36,573 nucleotides of DNA from an uncultured Acidimicrobiaceae bacterium (lineage in GTDB: Bacteria; Actinomycetota; Acidimicrobiia; Acidimicrobiales; Ilumatobacteraceae): NCBI GenBank assembly GCA_903919455.1, contig CAIXIJ010000149.1:1-36573 (forward strand). Reading direction: 5' to 3'. The notes below the pieces were generated by a model. The model was not told the DNA's origin, did not search any database, and was given only the letters and a program-made list of their open reading frames with translations. This document shows, piece by piece, positions 23,505-31,543 of this stretch (positions are counted from its first letter, which is position 1; each line of letters starts with the position of its first letter). Made by a program: the position numbers and the translations under genes.

Positions 23505-26098
23505 ACCCTGTTGCTGAAACCACCATCGACTTCGAACTCAACGGCACGCCGGTCTCGGTGCGCTCGGATCATCCGCATCTGCTTGCTGCCATCCGCGAGG
23601 AGCTCGACGTCACATCGCCCAAGGACGGCTGCTCGCCGTCGGGGCAGTGCGGCTGCTGCACGGTGATGATCGACGGCAAGGTGCAGATCTCGTGCACGTA
23701 CTCCGTAGAGAAGGTGGCCGGCAAGAGCGTCACCACGCTGGAAGGTGTGGACCCCGAAGAGCGGCAGCGCTTCGCCGACGCCTTTGCCAGTTGCGGAGGT
23801 CTGCAGTGCGGCTTCTGCATTCCCGGCATCGTGATGCGCGCCAAGGCACAGGTCGACAAGAAGGGTGCGTCGCTGGAACGCGACGACATGGCTCGTCACC
23901 TCGGTGCCCATCTGTGCCGCTGTACCGGCTACGTGAAGGTGCTCGACGCCATCGAAGCCGTTGCCAAGGGCACGCCGGTCGACCCGCGTCTGCCTGGCGG
24001 CGTGGGCACCAGTGGTGCCAAGTACGAGGCAGCCGAACTCACGCTCGGCGACCGCGGGTACGTCGACGACATCCGCGTGCCGGGCATGTTGCACGCCGCG
24101 CTGCACCTGACGGCGCACACCCGCGCCGACATCGTGCGCATCGACACCGCGCGGGCCGAGGCTGCGCCCGGTGTGGTCGCCGTGAACACCGCGGCCGACA
24201 TTCCCGGCCAGCAGTACGTGGGCATCATCTACAAGGACTGGCCGGTGTTCATCGCCGAGGGACAGCGCACCAGCTATGCCGGCGATGTGCTGGCCATCGT
24301 GGTGGCCGACACCAAGCAGCAGGCCCGCGATGCCGCCAAGTTGGTCGATGTCGAGTACGTGGTGCACCGACCCATCACCGATCCGGTGGCCGCCATCGAC
24401 GACACCGAGGTGGCGGTGTTCGGCACGAAGAACAACGTGCTGTCGGTCAGCGCCTACGCCCGCGGCGATGTGGACGCAGCACTCGCCGCTAGTGCGCACG
24501 TGGTGCACGAGACGTTCCAGACCCAACGCATCGAGCATGCGTTCCTCGAGCCCGAGAGCACACTGGCAGTGCCCACCGACGGTCATCTGCACGTGTACTC
24601 CGGTGGTCAGGGTGTGTGGGACGACCGCGACCAGATCGCGTCGCTGCTGGGCCTCACCAACGACGACGTCACGGTGGAGCTCGTGTCGAACGGCGGCGCG
24701 TTCGGTGGCAAGGAAGACATGAGCAACCAGGGGCAGACTGCAATGGCAGCCTGGTTGCTGCAGCGTCCGGTGAAGTGCACCCTGTCGCGCGAAGAGAGCT
24801 TCCTCATTCATGCCAAGCGCCACCCGATTCGGCTGGAGTACTGGGCTGGCTGCGATGCCGACGGCAAGCTCACGGCACTGAAGGTGCGTGGCATCGGCGA
24901 CTCGGGCTCGTACGCCAGCGTGGGCATGAAGGTGCTCGAGCGTGCGGCCGGCCACGCCAGTGGCCCGTACCGCGTGCCGAACATCGACGTGGAGTGCATC
25001 GCTGTGCGCACCAACAACCCGGTGTGTGGTGCCTTCCGCGGGTTCGGCGCCAACCAGGCGCAGTTCGCCATGGAGGGCGTGATGGATCGCCTCGCCCAGC
25101 AGGTGGGCATCAGCGGTTGGGATATGCGCAAGCGCAACGTCATCCACCCGGGTGAGGTGTGGGGGCCCGGCCAGATCATGGACGACGGCGCCGGTGGGGC
25201 AGAGGAATGCCTCGACCGCGCCAAGCCACACATCGACGCAGCGCTCGCCGCCGGCAAGGCTGTCGGCATCGGGCTGGGGTTGAAGAACTCCGGCCTCGGC
25301 AACGGACTGCGCGAAGTGTGCGCAGCGGTCGTGCACTTCCGCAGCCCAGCCTCTGGTGAGACGGTCGGCAAGGTGGAGGTGCGCCACGGCTTCACCGAAA
25401 TGGGCCAGGGCGTGCACACCGTGGCTATGCAGACCGCCGTCACCGAACTGGGCATCGACCCGGCGCGCATCGAAGTGATCGTCGACACCACTCGCCAACT
25501 CGGTTTCGGCCAGACCACCGGCAGCCGCGGCACCCTGATGGTGGCCGCCAGCGTGCAGAACGCATGTCGAGTTGCCCTCCAGCACGACTGCGCACCCGAC
25601 ATCGATCACTACGCCGAGCACGTCGTGGATTGGACACAGAAACTCGGCGACCCCGCCGTGCCGAACCCCACCATCCACGCAGCGTTCGGCTTCGCCGCTC
25701 AGGTGGTGGTGGCAGATCGCGATACCGGCACCATCGAAAAGGTGGTGGCCATCCACGACGTGGGTAAGGCCGTGAACCCGCGCCTGTGCGAGGGGCAGAT
25801 CGAAGGATCGGTGCACATGGGCCTGGGTTATGCGCTCACCGAAGACTTCCCCAGCGACGAGAGAGGCTTCCCCACGTTCACCACCCTGCGTCAGTTGGGC
25901 ATCCTTCGTCCGAAGGACGTGCCGGCAATCGAGGTGGAACTCGTGGAGGTGCCCCAACCACGCAGTGCCTACGGCATCAAGGGCGTCGGCGAGATCGGCC
26001 TCGTGCCCACCAGTGGCGCTGTGGCCGCAGCCCTGCAGATGGTGGACGGCCAATGGCGAACCACGCTTCCGATGCGCCCGGCCCGCGACGTGGGCTGA
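23501..26098 (+). CDS. Fused 2Fe-2S/molybdopterin hydroxylase, selenium-dependent xanthine dehydrogenase type
   Basis: An 865-residue fusion. Residues 1-165 carry two 2Fe-2S sites: C44, C50, C53 and C65 (plant-type), then C103, C106, C139 and C141 (QCGFC, LCRCTGY). Residues ~175-865 are the molybdenum subunit: SGGQGVWDDRDQIAS, GGAFGGKEDMSNQG, GAFRGFGANQAQFAME, GQTTGSRGT and the late catalytic Glu in KGVGEIGLVPTSGAV. There is no FAD domain. This architecture and the GGQG, FGGKEDM and GVGEI motifs fit the selenium-dependent xanthine dehydrogenase family (TIGR03311) rather than ordinary three-part XDH; I recognise this from memory of the family. Labile selenium would be a cofactor ligand, so no UGA codon is expected. 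It overlaps the carbamoylase and the SsnA-like gene. Confidence 0.88.
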   Translation: MNPVAETTIDFELNGTPVSVRSDHPHLLAAIREELDVTSPKDGCSPSGQCGCCTVMIDGKVQISCTYSVEKVAGKSVTTLEGVDPEERQRFADAFASCGGLQCGFCIPGIVMRAKAQVDKKGASLERDDMARHLGAHLCRCTGYVKVLDAIEAVAKGTPVDPRLPGGVGTSGAKYEAAELTLGDRGYVDDIRVPGMLHAALHLTAHTRADIVRIDTARAEAAPGVVAVNTAADIPGQQYVGIIYKDWPVFIAEGQRTSYAGDVLAIVVADTKQQARDAAKLVDVEYVVHRPITDPVAAIDDTEVAVFGTKNNVLSVSAYARGDVDAALAASAHVVHETFQTQRIEHAFLEPESTLAVPTDGHLHVYSGGQGVWDDRDQIASLLGLTNDDVTVELVSNGGAFGGKEDMSNQGQTAMAAWLLQRPVKCTLSREESFLIHAKRHPIRLEYWAGCDADGKLTALKVRGIGDSGSYASVGMKVLERAAGHASGPYRVPNIDVECIAVRTNNPVCGAFRGFGANQAQFAMEGVMDRLAQQVGISGWDMRKRNVIHPGEVWGPGQIMDDGAGGAEECLDRAKPHIDAALAAGKAVGIGLGLKNSGLGNGLREVCAAVVHFRSPASGETVGKVEVRHGFTEMGQGVHTVAMQTAVTELGIDPARIEVIVDTTRQLGFGQTTGSRGTLMVAASVQNACRVALQHDCAPDIDHYAEHVVDWTQKLGDPAVPNPTIHAAFGFAAQVVVADRDTGTIEKVVAIHDVGKAVNPRLCEGQIEGSVHMGLGYALTEDFPSDERGFPTFTTLRQLGILRPKDVPAIEVELVEVPQPRSAYGIKGVGEIGLVPTSGAVAAALQMVDGQWRTTLPMRPARDVG

Positions 26099-27120
26099 TG
26101 AGCGCCACGACGCCCGGCATGGTGTGCAGTCACCACCACCTCTACTCGGCGTTGGCGCGCGGCATGCCGGCACCGCCGAAGCAGCCCACGAACTTCCTCG
26201 AGATTCTCGAGCAGGTGTGGTGGCGGCTCGATGTGGCGCTCGACGAAGAGATGATCCGCTGGTCGGCGATGCTCGGCGCCGTGGAGGCGTTGCAGTGCGG
26301 CACCACGGCCATCGTCGATCATCATGAATCGCCGTCGCGCATCGAGGGCAGCCTCAGCCTCATTGCCGACGCCTGCGCCGAGGTAGGTGTGCGCACGAAC
26401 CTCGCGTACGGCGTCACCGATCGGCATGGCGCCGACGGCGCCCGTCGGGGGCTGTCGGAGAACGAGAGGTTCCTGCGTGAAGGTGGTCGCGGCATGGTGG
26501 GCGTGCACGCCGCATTCACCTGCGCCGACGACACGCTCGAATCGGCAGCCTCGCTGGCGGCCGACCTCGGCGTGGGCGTGCACATCCATGTGGCCGAAGG
26601 TCCCGACGACCTCGCTGCCGGTGCACGCCTGGAGGCGCTGGCCCGCGACGACTGGTGGCTGGTGCACTGCGTGTATCTCGACCGCGACCTGCCCGGCACC
26701 ATCGCCCACAACCCACGCAGCAACATGAACAACTCGGTGGGCTACGCCAAGCCCACCACGCGGCCCAACCGCATCGTGCTCGGCACCGATGGCATCGGCG
26801 CCGACATGCTGGAAGAGGCGCGTCTCGCGTATGTGCGACTGCGCGAACACGACGTGCTGGCCTCACCCGACACGGTGTGGGAGTGGATGGACAACGGCTA
26901 CTCGCTGTTCCCCGAGGCTCGCCACGACGTGGTCACGTGGAACTACCCGCACGCCGACAGCGCATGGCATGTGGCCTTCACCCCCGGCGTGCGAGCCCTC
27001 GATGTGACGCTCGACTCGGGCGAGCAAGTGCTGCACGACGGTCTTCCCACCAGGGTGGATCTGGCCGAGGTGCGAGCCAAGGCCGCCGAACAAGCCCAGC
27101 GCCTCTTCGCCCTCCTCTAG
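26098..27120 (+). CDS. SsnA-like amidohydrolase, N-terminally compact
   Basis: A 340-residue metal-dependent amidohydrolase strongly resembling E. coli SsnA (about 442 residues): PGMVCSHHHLYSALARG, VWWRLDVALDEE, TAIVDHHESP, ARSNMNN-like PRSNMNNSVGY and LGTDGIGADM. Metal ligands are kept: H12-x-H14, a His in HIHVAEG, VHC and the Asp of GTDGIG. The ~55 residues that form the first beta strands of the usual accessory domain are absent, and the C-terminus is short. ATG 26098 overlaps the hydroxylase stop by one base; no upstream coding exists in this frame. E. coli ssnA also sits beside a selenium-linked Mo hydroxylase (xdhD), supporting a shared pathway. Likely substrate: an N-heterocycle or hydantoin-like ring. 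Confidence 0.85.
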   Translation: MSATTPGMVCSHHHLYSALARGMPAPPKQPTNFLEILEQVWWRLDVALDEEMIRWSAMLGAVEALQCGTTAIVDHHESPSRIEGSLSLIADACAEVGVRTNLAYGVTDRHGADGARRGLSENERFLREGGRGMVGVHAAFTCADDTLESAASLAADLGVGVHIHVAEGPDDLAAGARLEALARDDWWLVHCVYLDRDLPGTIAHNPRSNMNNSVGYAKPTTRPNRIVLGTDGIGADMLEEARLAYVRLREHDVLASPDTVWEWMDNGYSLFPEARHDVVTWNYPHADSAWHVAFTPGVRALDVTLDSGEQVLHDGLPTRVDLAEVRAKAAEQAQRLFALL

Positions 27121-28445
27121 GCCGAATGAACGGTGCGCAGCATCGGTGGAACCGCCCACCACTGGTCGGCGCGATCGACGACGAGGGCACTCTGGCCCTC
27201 CTCGATGACGCGAGCCAGGCGCAGCAGGTAGGCGGCGATCCCGGCGGCCCCCTGCATCCATGAGGTTCCCGGCGGCAGCAGCGGCGGGTCGTCGCGGTAC
27301 TCCACGAACCGCCAGCGCGCCCCAGTCTGGTCGCGGATAGCCCGCTCGACGAGAGCATCGCCCATGGTGCGAGCGGCGCTGAGGAGTTCGTCGGCCCATG
27401 CGGAATCATCAGTGTCCTGGGCGCCGTCCAGCAGCGCGTCGCCGACGCCGGCAGTGCCGCAGCAGCGCCCGTCGTTGTCCCAGAATCCAGGGCGGAGCCG
27501 TTGCGGAACCCCGGATGTCAGTATCGAATGCAGACAGCGTCGGCGCAGTTCGGCGACCGCCAACCCGCCGACCTCGGTCACTCCGGCGTGCGCCAGCGCC
27601 GAGAACAGGTGCGACGTGCCGGTGGGGCCGTGGCACCACCCGTAGGTGACGGGCTCCACTTCCCGGCTCGACGGGGGGATGGTGTGCGGAATGATGAACC
27701 CCCCGTCGTCCAGCAGGCCAACGGTGAGGAGGTGTTGCGCACCAAGTTGTGCTGCGCGGATGAAGTCGGGGCGATCCAGCGCCTGCCCGGCGATGGCCAG
27801 GGCGGTCGCGACACCGGCAGTGCCGTGGGAGTAGTTCGGCATCTTGGAGGGGTCGCCGGGCCACATTCCCCAGTCGAGTCCTGCCTCGGTCTGCTCGGCG
27901 GCTCGCAGCAGACACTCACCGCCTGTCTGGGCGATGGTGGTGGCGTGCTCGCCACCGATCCAGATCGCCGCCAGCATGATGCCAGCAGTGCCACCGATGA
28001 CGTCGCTCAGCGGTGCGTCGAACTCCGGCTCGGCCTGGAACACGGTGTTCCAACCCATTGGGGTCATCAGGTCGACCAGTCGGCGCATTGCTGGCAACTC
28101 GCTGCCCGGGGCGAGCAACCGCAGCGCGGTCGCCTCACCGGCCAAGCCGTCGTAGAGGGAAGGCTCCAGCCGGATGCTCGCCTGGGTGCGAAGCCGCGCC
28201 ACGATTCGGTCCGCCAAGGCCTGTTCGACGGTGTGGTGCTCTCGGTACAGGGCAATCTCGGCCAGCACCGGCGCCAGGCCTGCGATCCCTGCATACAACG
28301 AATCTCGATCTTCGGCAGGTGCCAATTCCTGCTGATACTCGGGCACCGTCGCCGGCAGCCACGGGCCATCTTCGTCAGCCACGTGGCTCATCACCCATGA
28401 CCACGCGGCTTCGCCCAGATCTCGATACGCCTCAACCGACGCCAT
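27117..28445 (-). CDS. LanC-like cyclase with CCG zinc motif, no precursor nearby
   Basis: A 442-residue protein with the (alpha/alpha)7 toroid signature of lanthionine cyclases: seven GxxG-type motifs near residues 53, 100, 151, 208, 273, 330 and 399. The catalytic His is in NYSHGTAG (H207), one zinc Cys in GWCHG (C271), and the second pair reads C328-C329-G rather than Cys-His-Gly. A CCG motif, giving three zinc cysteines, is known from ProcM-like lanthipeptide cyclases. No dehydratase, kinase-like domain or small Ser/Cys-rich precursor gene is visible nearby, so it may be a stand-alone LanC-like enzyme acting on glutathione/mycothiol-type or protein substrates. The stop codon overlaps that of the SsnA-like gene. 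Confidence 0.85.
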   Translation of the reverse strand: MASVEAYRDLGEAAWSWVMSHVADEDGPWLPATVPEYQQELAPAEDRDSLYAGIAGLAPVLAEIALYREHHTVEQALADRIVARLRTQASIRLEPSLYDGLAGEATALRLLAPGSELPAMRRLVDLMTPMGWNTVFQAEPEFDAPLSDVIGGTAGIMLAAIWIGGEHATTIAQTGGECLLRAAEQTEAGLDWGMWPGDPSKMPNYSHGTAGVATALAIAGQALDRPDFIRAAQLGAQHLLTVGLLDDGGFIIPHTIPPSSREVEPVTYGWCHGPTGTSHLFSALAHAGVTEVGGLAVAELRRRCLHSILTSGVPQRLRPGFWDNDGRCCGTAGVGDALLDGAQDTDDSAWADELLSAARTMGDALVERAIRDQTGARWRFVEYRDDPPLLPPGTSWMQGAAGIAAYLLRLARVIEEGQSALVVDRADQWWAVPPMLRTVHSA

Positions 28446-28457
28446 CTACGGAGGGTA
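28446..28457 (-). promoter_or_regulatory. Leaderless promoter of the LanC-like gene
   Basis: On the minus strand TACCCT (28457-28452) is 6 nt before ATG 28445. The LanC-like gene therefore need not be co-transcribed with the DUF385 gene 68 bp upstream. Confidence 0.55.
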
Positions 28458-28513
28458 CAACGCTGGGGAGCCCTGCTCTAGGCGTCGTACGCGGCTTGCA
28501 GGGCGACCACGGG

Positions 28514-28942
28514 TCAGGCTGGGGTGAGGATGACCAGCGGGATCTCGCGCTCGGTCTTGGTCTGGTACCCGGCGTAGTTGGTGAACTTCTCCGTGATGAT
28601 CGGCCACATGCGGGCGCGCTCGTCGGCCGTTGCCACCCGAGCCGTCATGGCGGCCTTCGGCTTGCCCTTCCACACCACCTGCACCTCGGGGTTCGCCTGC
28701 AGGTTCAGGAACCAGGCGGGGTGATGGTCGTCGCCACCGCGCGAGGCCACGATCACGATGTCGTCGCCTTCCACCAGTGGTGAGGTGAGCATGACTGATC
28801 GCGACTCGCCACTCTTGCGACCGACGGTGGTGAGTTCCAGCACGCCCATACCGGCGGCGCTCCAGCCGACCTTTCCGAAGCTCACAGCCAGCAGGCCGCG
28901 GTGCACGAGGTTCATTCCTTTGAGGGCGAAGTCGCTGGGCAT
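28514..28942 (-). CDS. DUF385/Ddn-type deazaflavin-dependent oxidoreductase
   Basis: A 142-residue single-domain split-barrel protein of the DUF385 (nitroreductase, F420-dependent) family, with the signatures VLELTTVGRKSGE, VIVASRGGDDHHPAWFLNLQANPEV and GYQTKTEREIPLVIL. Members bind F420 and reduce quinones or nitro compounds. Start ATG 28942 follows TAGGGT by 7 nt; the alternative GTG 28951 lies inside that hexamer and is rejected. It is divergent from the LLM enzyme gene, and both are F420-type proteins, which suggests a shared process. Confidence 0.88.
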   Translation of the reverse strand: MPSDFALKGMNLVHRGLLAVSFGKVGWSAAGMGVLELTTVGRKSGESRSVMLTSPLVEGDDIVIVASRGGDDHHPAWFLNLQANPEVQVVWKGKPKAAMTARVATADERARMWPIITEKFTNYAGYQTKTEREIPLVILTPA

Positions 28943-28955
28943 GGAAAGCACCCTA
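28943..28955 (-). promoter_or_regulatory. Leaderless promoter of the DUF385 gene
   Basis: On the minus strand TAGGGT (28955-28950) is 7 nt before ATG 28942 and decides the start. Confidence 0.5.
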
Positions 28956-28987
28956 GGGCGTTGCGGCTGTACAAATTGTCAAAGGGC

Positions 28988-28999
28988 TAACGTGGCGGC
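28988..28999 (+). promoter_or_regulatory. Leaderless promoter of the LLM oxidoreductase gene
   Basis: TAACGT (28988-28993) is 6 nt before ATG 29000. Confidence 0.55.
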
Positions 29000-29989
29000 A
29001 TGGACACGCCGGTCGCCGTTTATCTGCAAGACGCCCACCCCATCAGGGAAGGTATGGAGATCGCCAAGTACGCAGAAGCCAAGGGCTTCCATGCGGTGTG
29101 GCAGGCCGAGAGTCGTCTGGTTCGCGAGGCCACGGTGCCGATGGCGGCGTTCGCGAGCGTCACCGACACCATCAAGGTGGGGTCGGGTGTGGTGGATTGC
29201 TGGAGCCGCAACCCAGCCCGCTTGGCCGCCACGTTCAGCACGCTCGACGACCTAGCTCCCGGCCGCGTCATCCTCGGTATCGGCGCCTGGTGGGACCCTC
29301 TGGCGCAGAAGGTGGGCATCGATCGGGCCCGCCCGCTCACCGTGATGCGCGAGATCGTCACCACGGTGCGGGCACTGCTGCACAACGAGACGGTCACGTT
29401 CGATGGCTCCTATGTGCACCTCGACGGTGTGGAACTCGACTACGTGTACCAGGAGCGTCGCCCCAAGGACGTGCCCATCTACATCGGTGCCACCGGCATG
29501 CAGATGATGGAACTCACCGGCGAGATCGCCGATGGCGCAGTGCTGAATTACCTCGTGTCGCCCGACTACAACCAGCGCGCGATGGAAGCGCTCGAGGCTG
29601 GTGCGGCGAAGGCGGGCCGCTCCATCGACGACATCGATCGGCCGCAGTTGGTGGTGTGCAGCGTGCATGAAGATCGCCAGACAGCGCTCGACATGGCCCG
29701 CATGATGGTCACTCAGTACCTCGGCCAGCAGCCCCACATCATGAAGGCGTCGGGGGTGCCCCAGAGCCTGCTCGACAAGGTGGGTGAAGTGCTCACCTGG
29801 CCGGCCACGCACGAACAGGTGGAGGCCGCCAGCAAGCTGGTGCCCGACGAGATCGTGCAGATGCTCACCGCCAGCGGCACCCCTGCCGAGGCCAAGGCCA
29901 AGGTGCAGGAGTACATCGACCACGGCTGCACGTGCCCCATCCTGTATCCGCTGGGCGACGTGAAGGCGATGATCGACGCCTTCGCCTGA
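29000..29989 (+). CDS. LLM class F420-dependent (luciferase-like) oxidoreductase
   Basis: A 329-residue TIM-barrel flavin/F420 enzyme of the luciferase-like monooxygenase superfamily, most like the MER (methylene-tetrahydromethanopterin reductase)-type F420 branch. Typical segments are [51 protein letters not shown] and [28 protein letters not shown] (split here by context). Substrate unknown. Adjacent DUF385 and fbiD at 4.3 kb support F420 rather than FMN use. Start ATG 29000 follows a leaderless promoter. Confidence 0.87.
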   Translation: MDTPVAVYLQDAHPIREGMEIAKYAEAKGFHAVWQAESRLVREATVPMAAFASVTDTIKVGSGVVDCWSRNPARLAATFSTLDDLAPGRVILGIGAWWDPLAQKVGIDRARPLTVMREIVTTVRALLHNETVTFDGSYVHLDGVELDYVYQERRPKDVPIYIGATGMQMMELTGEIADGAVLNYLVSPDYNQRAMEALEAGAAKAGRSIDDIDRPQLVVCSVHEDRQTALDMARMMVTQYLGQQPHIMKASGVPQSLLDKVGEVLTWPATHEQVEAASKLVPDEIVQMLTASGTPAEAKAKVQEYIDHGCTCPILYPLGDVKAMIDAFA

Positions 29990-29998
29990 CGCGCTGGC

Positions 29999-30925
29999 TC
30001 AGATCCAGTCGTTGCGCTTGAACCAGCGGTAGAGCACGAAGCTCATCACGGCCATCAGGCCCAGCGCGGACGGGTAACCGAACCGCCAATCCAGTTCCGG
30101 CATGTTCGTGAAGTTCATGCCGTAGATGCCTGCGATGAGCGTGGCACCGAACACGATGGAACCCCATGCGGTGAGTTGCTTCATCACCAGGTTCATCTGA
30201 TTGCTCATCACCGCGAGGTGTGCCTCCACGGCGTTGCCGACCAGTTCGCGGAGTTCGTCGACCATGTCGATCGCGCGCAGCAGTTTGTCGAACGTGTCGC
30301 GACACACCACCAAAGCATCGCCCTGCAGTTGCTGCACTTCGCCTCGCAAGGCGGATTGCAGCACCTCCCTCAGCGGCATCACTGCCCGACGGAGGCGGAG
30401 GAGTTCGCGTCGCAACTGGAACAGGGCCTCCTGCACGTCGGCCTCGTCGAAGTCGGCGACCGGGGCGCTGTCGTGGTCGTGGGTGTCGGCGTCGGGGTCG
30501 GCGAAGATTCGGTCTTCAATGGCTTCCAACTGATCCTCAAGCGCATCGGTGGAATCGAAGTAGCCATCCACGAGGTTCTCGAGCACGAGCGCCATCATCA
30601 TCCCCGACGAGATGGAGTCCAGGCGGCGGGCGCGCTCCACCGCGGATGTCGGCACCCACTCCTTGCCGTCGTCATCGTGGCGGCGCACGGTGACGAACCA
30701 CCCGTCGCCCGCCCACATGTCGATCTCGGCGAGTTCGCCGCTGAACGCCACCATGTACAGGTGGTCGGGGAAGCGCTGCATAGTGGGCCGGGCAGCGCGG
30801 CGATGGGCTTCGTCGAAGGTGCGTTCGGCCATGCCGTGCTCTGCGGCGAGTTCGTCGAGTTCCTCGTTGGTGGGGTCGACGACGTCGATCCAGGTGGTGC
30901 CGTCGACCGGGTGGCGGGTGATCAC
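29999..30925 (-). CDS. corA: CorA family magnesium/cobalt transporter
   Basis: A 308-residue inner-membrane Mg2+/Co2+/Ni2+ channel. The cytoplasmic funnel has a long acidic coiled-coil stretch (DPDADTHDHDSAPVADFDEAD), and the pore signature YGMNF sits at about residues 268-272, after the first transmembrane helix; the second helix ends in RWFKRNDWI. GTG 30925 is selected because TACGAT lies 6 nt upstream; the open frame beyond it is non-coding. It is convergent with the LLM gene (stops 9 bp apart) and divergent from the Nfu_N gene. Confidence 0.93.
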   Translation of the reverse strand: MITRHPVDGTTWIDVVDPTNEELDELAAEHGMAERTFDEAHRRAARPTMQRFPDHLYMVAFSGELAEIDMWAGDGWFVTVRRHDDDGKEWVPTSAVERARRLDSISSGMMMALVLENLVDGYFDSTDALEDQLEAIEDRIFADPDADTHDHDSAPVADFDEADVQEALFQLRRELLRLRRAVMPLREVLQSALRGEVQQLQGDALVVCRDTFDKLLRAIDMVDELRELVGNAVEAHLAVMSNQMNLVMKQLTAWGSIVFGATLIAGIYGMNFTNMPELDWRFGYPSALGLMAVMSFVLYRWFKRNDWI

Positions 30926-30937
30926 GAGCGAATCGTA
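30926..30937 (-). promoter_or_regulatory. Leaderless promoter of corA
   Basis: On the minus strand TACGAT (30937-30932) is 6 nt before GTG 30925; without it a start in this long open frame would be hard to choose. Confidence 0.55.
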
Positions 30938-30982
30938 GGGGCAACGTGGCCGGTCGGGCTTCGTCGCGGGCCGTGCCCCTAC

Positions 30983-30994
30983 TACGCTGGGCGC
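30983..30994 (+). promoter_or_regulatory. Leaderless promoter of the Nfu_N-like gene
   Basis: TACGCT (30983-30988) is 6 nt before ATG 30995. Confidence 0.55.
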
Positions 30995-31450
30995 ATGGGT
31001 CAGCAGATCGCCGTTGTCGAAAAGCCGAGTCGCACCCCCGGGGTCGTGCGCTACGAAGCCAACCGGAATCTCACCGGCATGGGTCACGAGGTGTTCCATT
31101 CGGCCGCCGAAGCTGTGGGTCCGCGCCCTGCTGCGGTGTTGGCTCGTCGCCTGCTCGAAACCGGCCAGGTGCGGAGCGTGCACGTGTTCGGCAACATCAT
31201 CACGGTCGACATCGCGAAGGGCCACACGGCCGAAGGACTCGGCGATGTGGTGCGTGGTCTCTACCAGTACTGGTTCCCGGGCATGGAACTACCCACCTTC
31301 GACGACATGGTGCCGGAAGCCGCTACCGACAGCGGCGCCGCCGTGGCAGAGGGCGCCAGTCCTGCCGAGGCCGAGTTCCTTCGGCGAGTGCCTGCGGTGC
31401 TGGTGGAGCGCAGCCGCGCGGCGCGCACCAAGTGGAACGCCACGCACTGA
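30995..31450 (+). CDS. Nfu N-terminal-domain (Nfu_N)-like protein without the CxxC domain
   Basis: A 151-residue protein whose middle (about 10-95) resembles the Nfu/NifU N-terminal domain: TPGVVRYEANRNL, a helix with RPAAVLARRLLETGQ, then VRSVHVFGNIITVDIAKG, the segment equivalent to GVKSVFFGPDFITVTK of Nfu proteins. The C-terminal CxxC iron-sulfur scaffold is absent; residues 105-151 are charged and likely disordered. Similar Nfu_N-only proteins are common in actinobacteria and of unknown role; a helper in iron-sulfur assembly is only an inference. No other suf/isc gene is nearby. Confidence 0.7.
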   Translation: MGQQIAVVEKPSRTPGVVRYEANRNLTGMGHEVFHSAAEAVGPRPAAVLARRLLETGQVRSVHVFGNIITVDIAKGHTAEGLGDVVRGLYQYWFPGMELPTFDDMVPEAATDSGAAVAEGASPAEAEFLRRVPAVLVERSRAARTKWNATH

Positions 31451-31530
31451 CGCTCGTCGACCATCCTCAGCGGATCGTCAAGCATTTCTGAAACCGCTTG
31501 CTGGGTTACGCAGGCCCGATCAGGGCACCG

Positions 31531-31543
31531 TACGGTACGTCGC
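31531..31543 (+). promoter_or_regulatory. Leaderless promoter of the CarH-like regulator
   Basis: TACGGT (31531-31536) is 7 nt before GTG 31544. Confidence 0.55.

Noticed and set aside
8793-26098. Selenocysteine-encoding UGA codons in selD or the Mo hydroxylase
   Set aside because: SelD has Cys at the catalytic position, and no gene in the window needs an in-frame TGA to restore a family motif. Selenium in this hydroxylase family is a cofactor ligand.
23411-26173. 920-codon open frame on the minus strand opposite the Mo hydroxylase
   Set aside because: It is a GC-rich antisense shadow: the opposite strand has full family motifs in order, while this frame gives His/Arg-rich sequence without recognisable domains.
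28446-28513. Lanthipeptide precursor gene near the LanC-like gene
   Set aside because: The 68-bp gap is too short, and no small Ser/Thr/Cys-rich frame with a start signal is visible on either side.
28971-28979. Short dyad ACAAATTGT between the DUF385 and LLM genes as an operator
   Set aside because: Four-base arms around one base are too short to separate from chance; its position between two F420-type genes is the only support.
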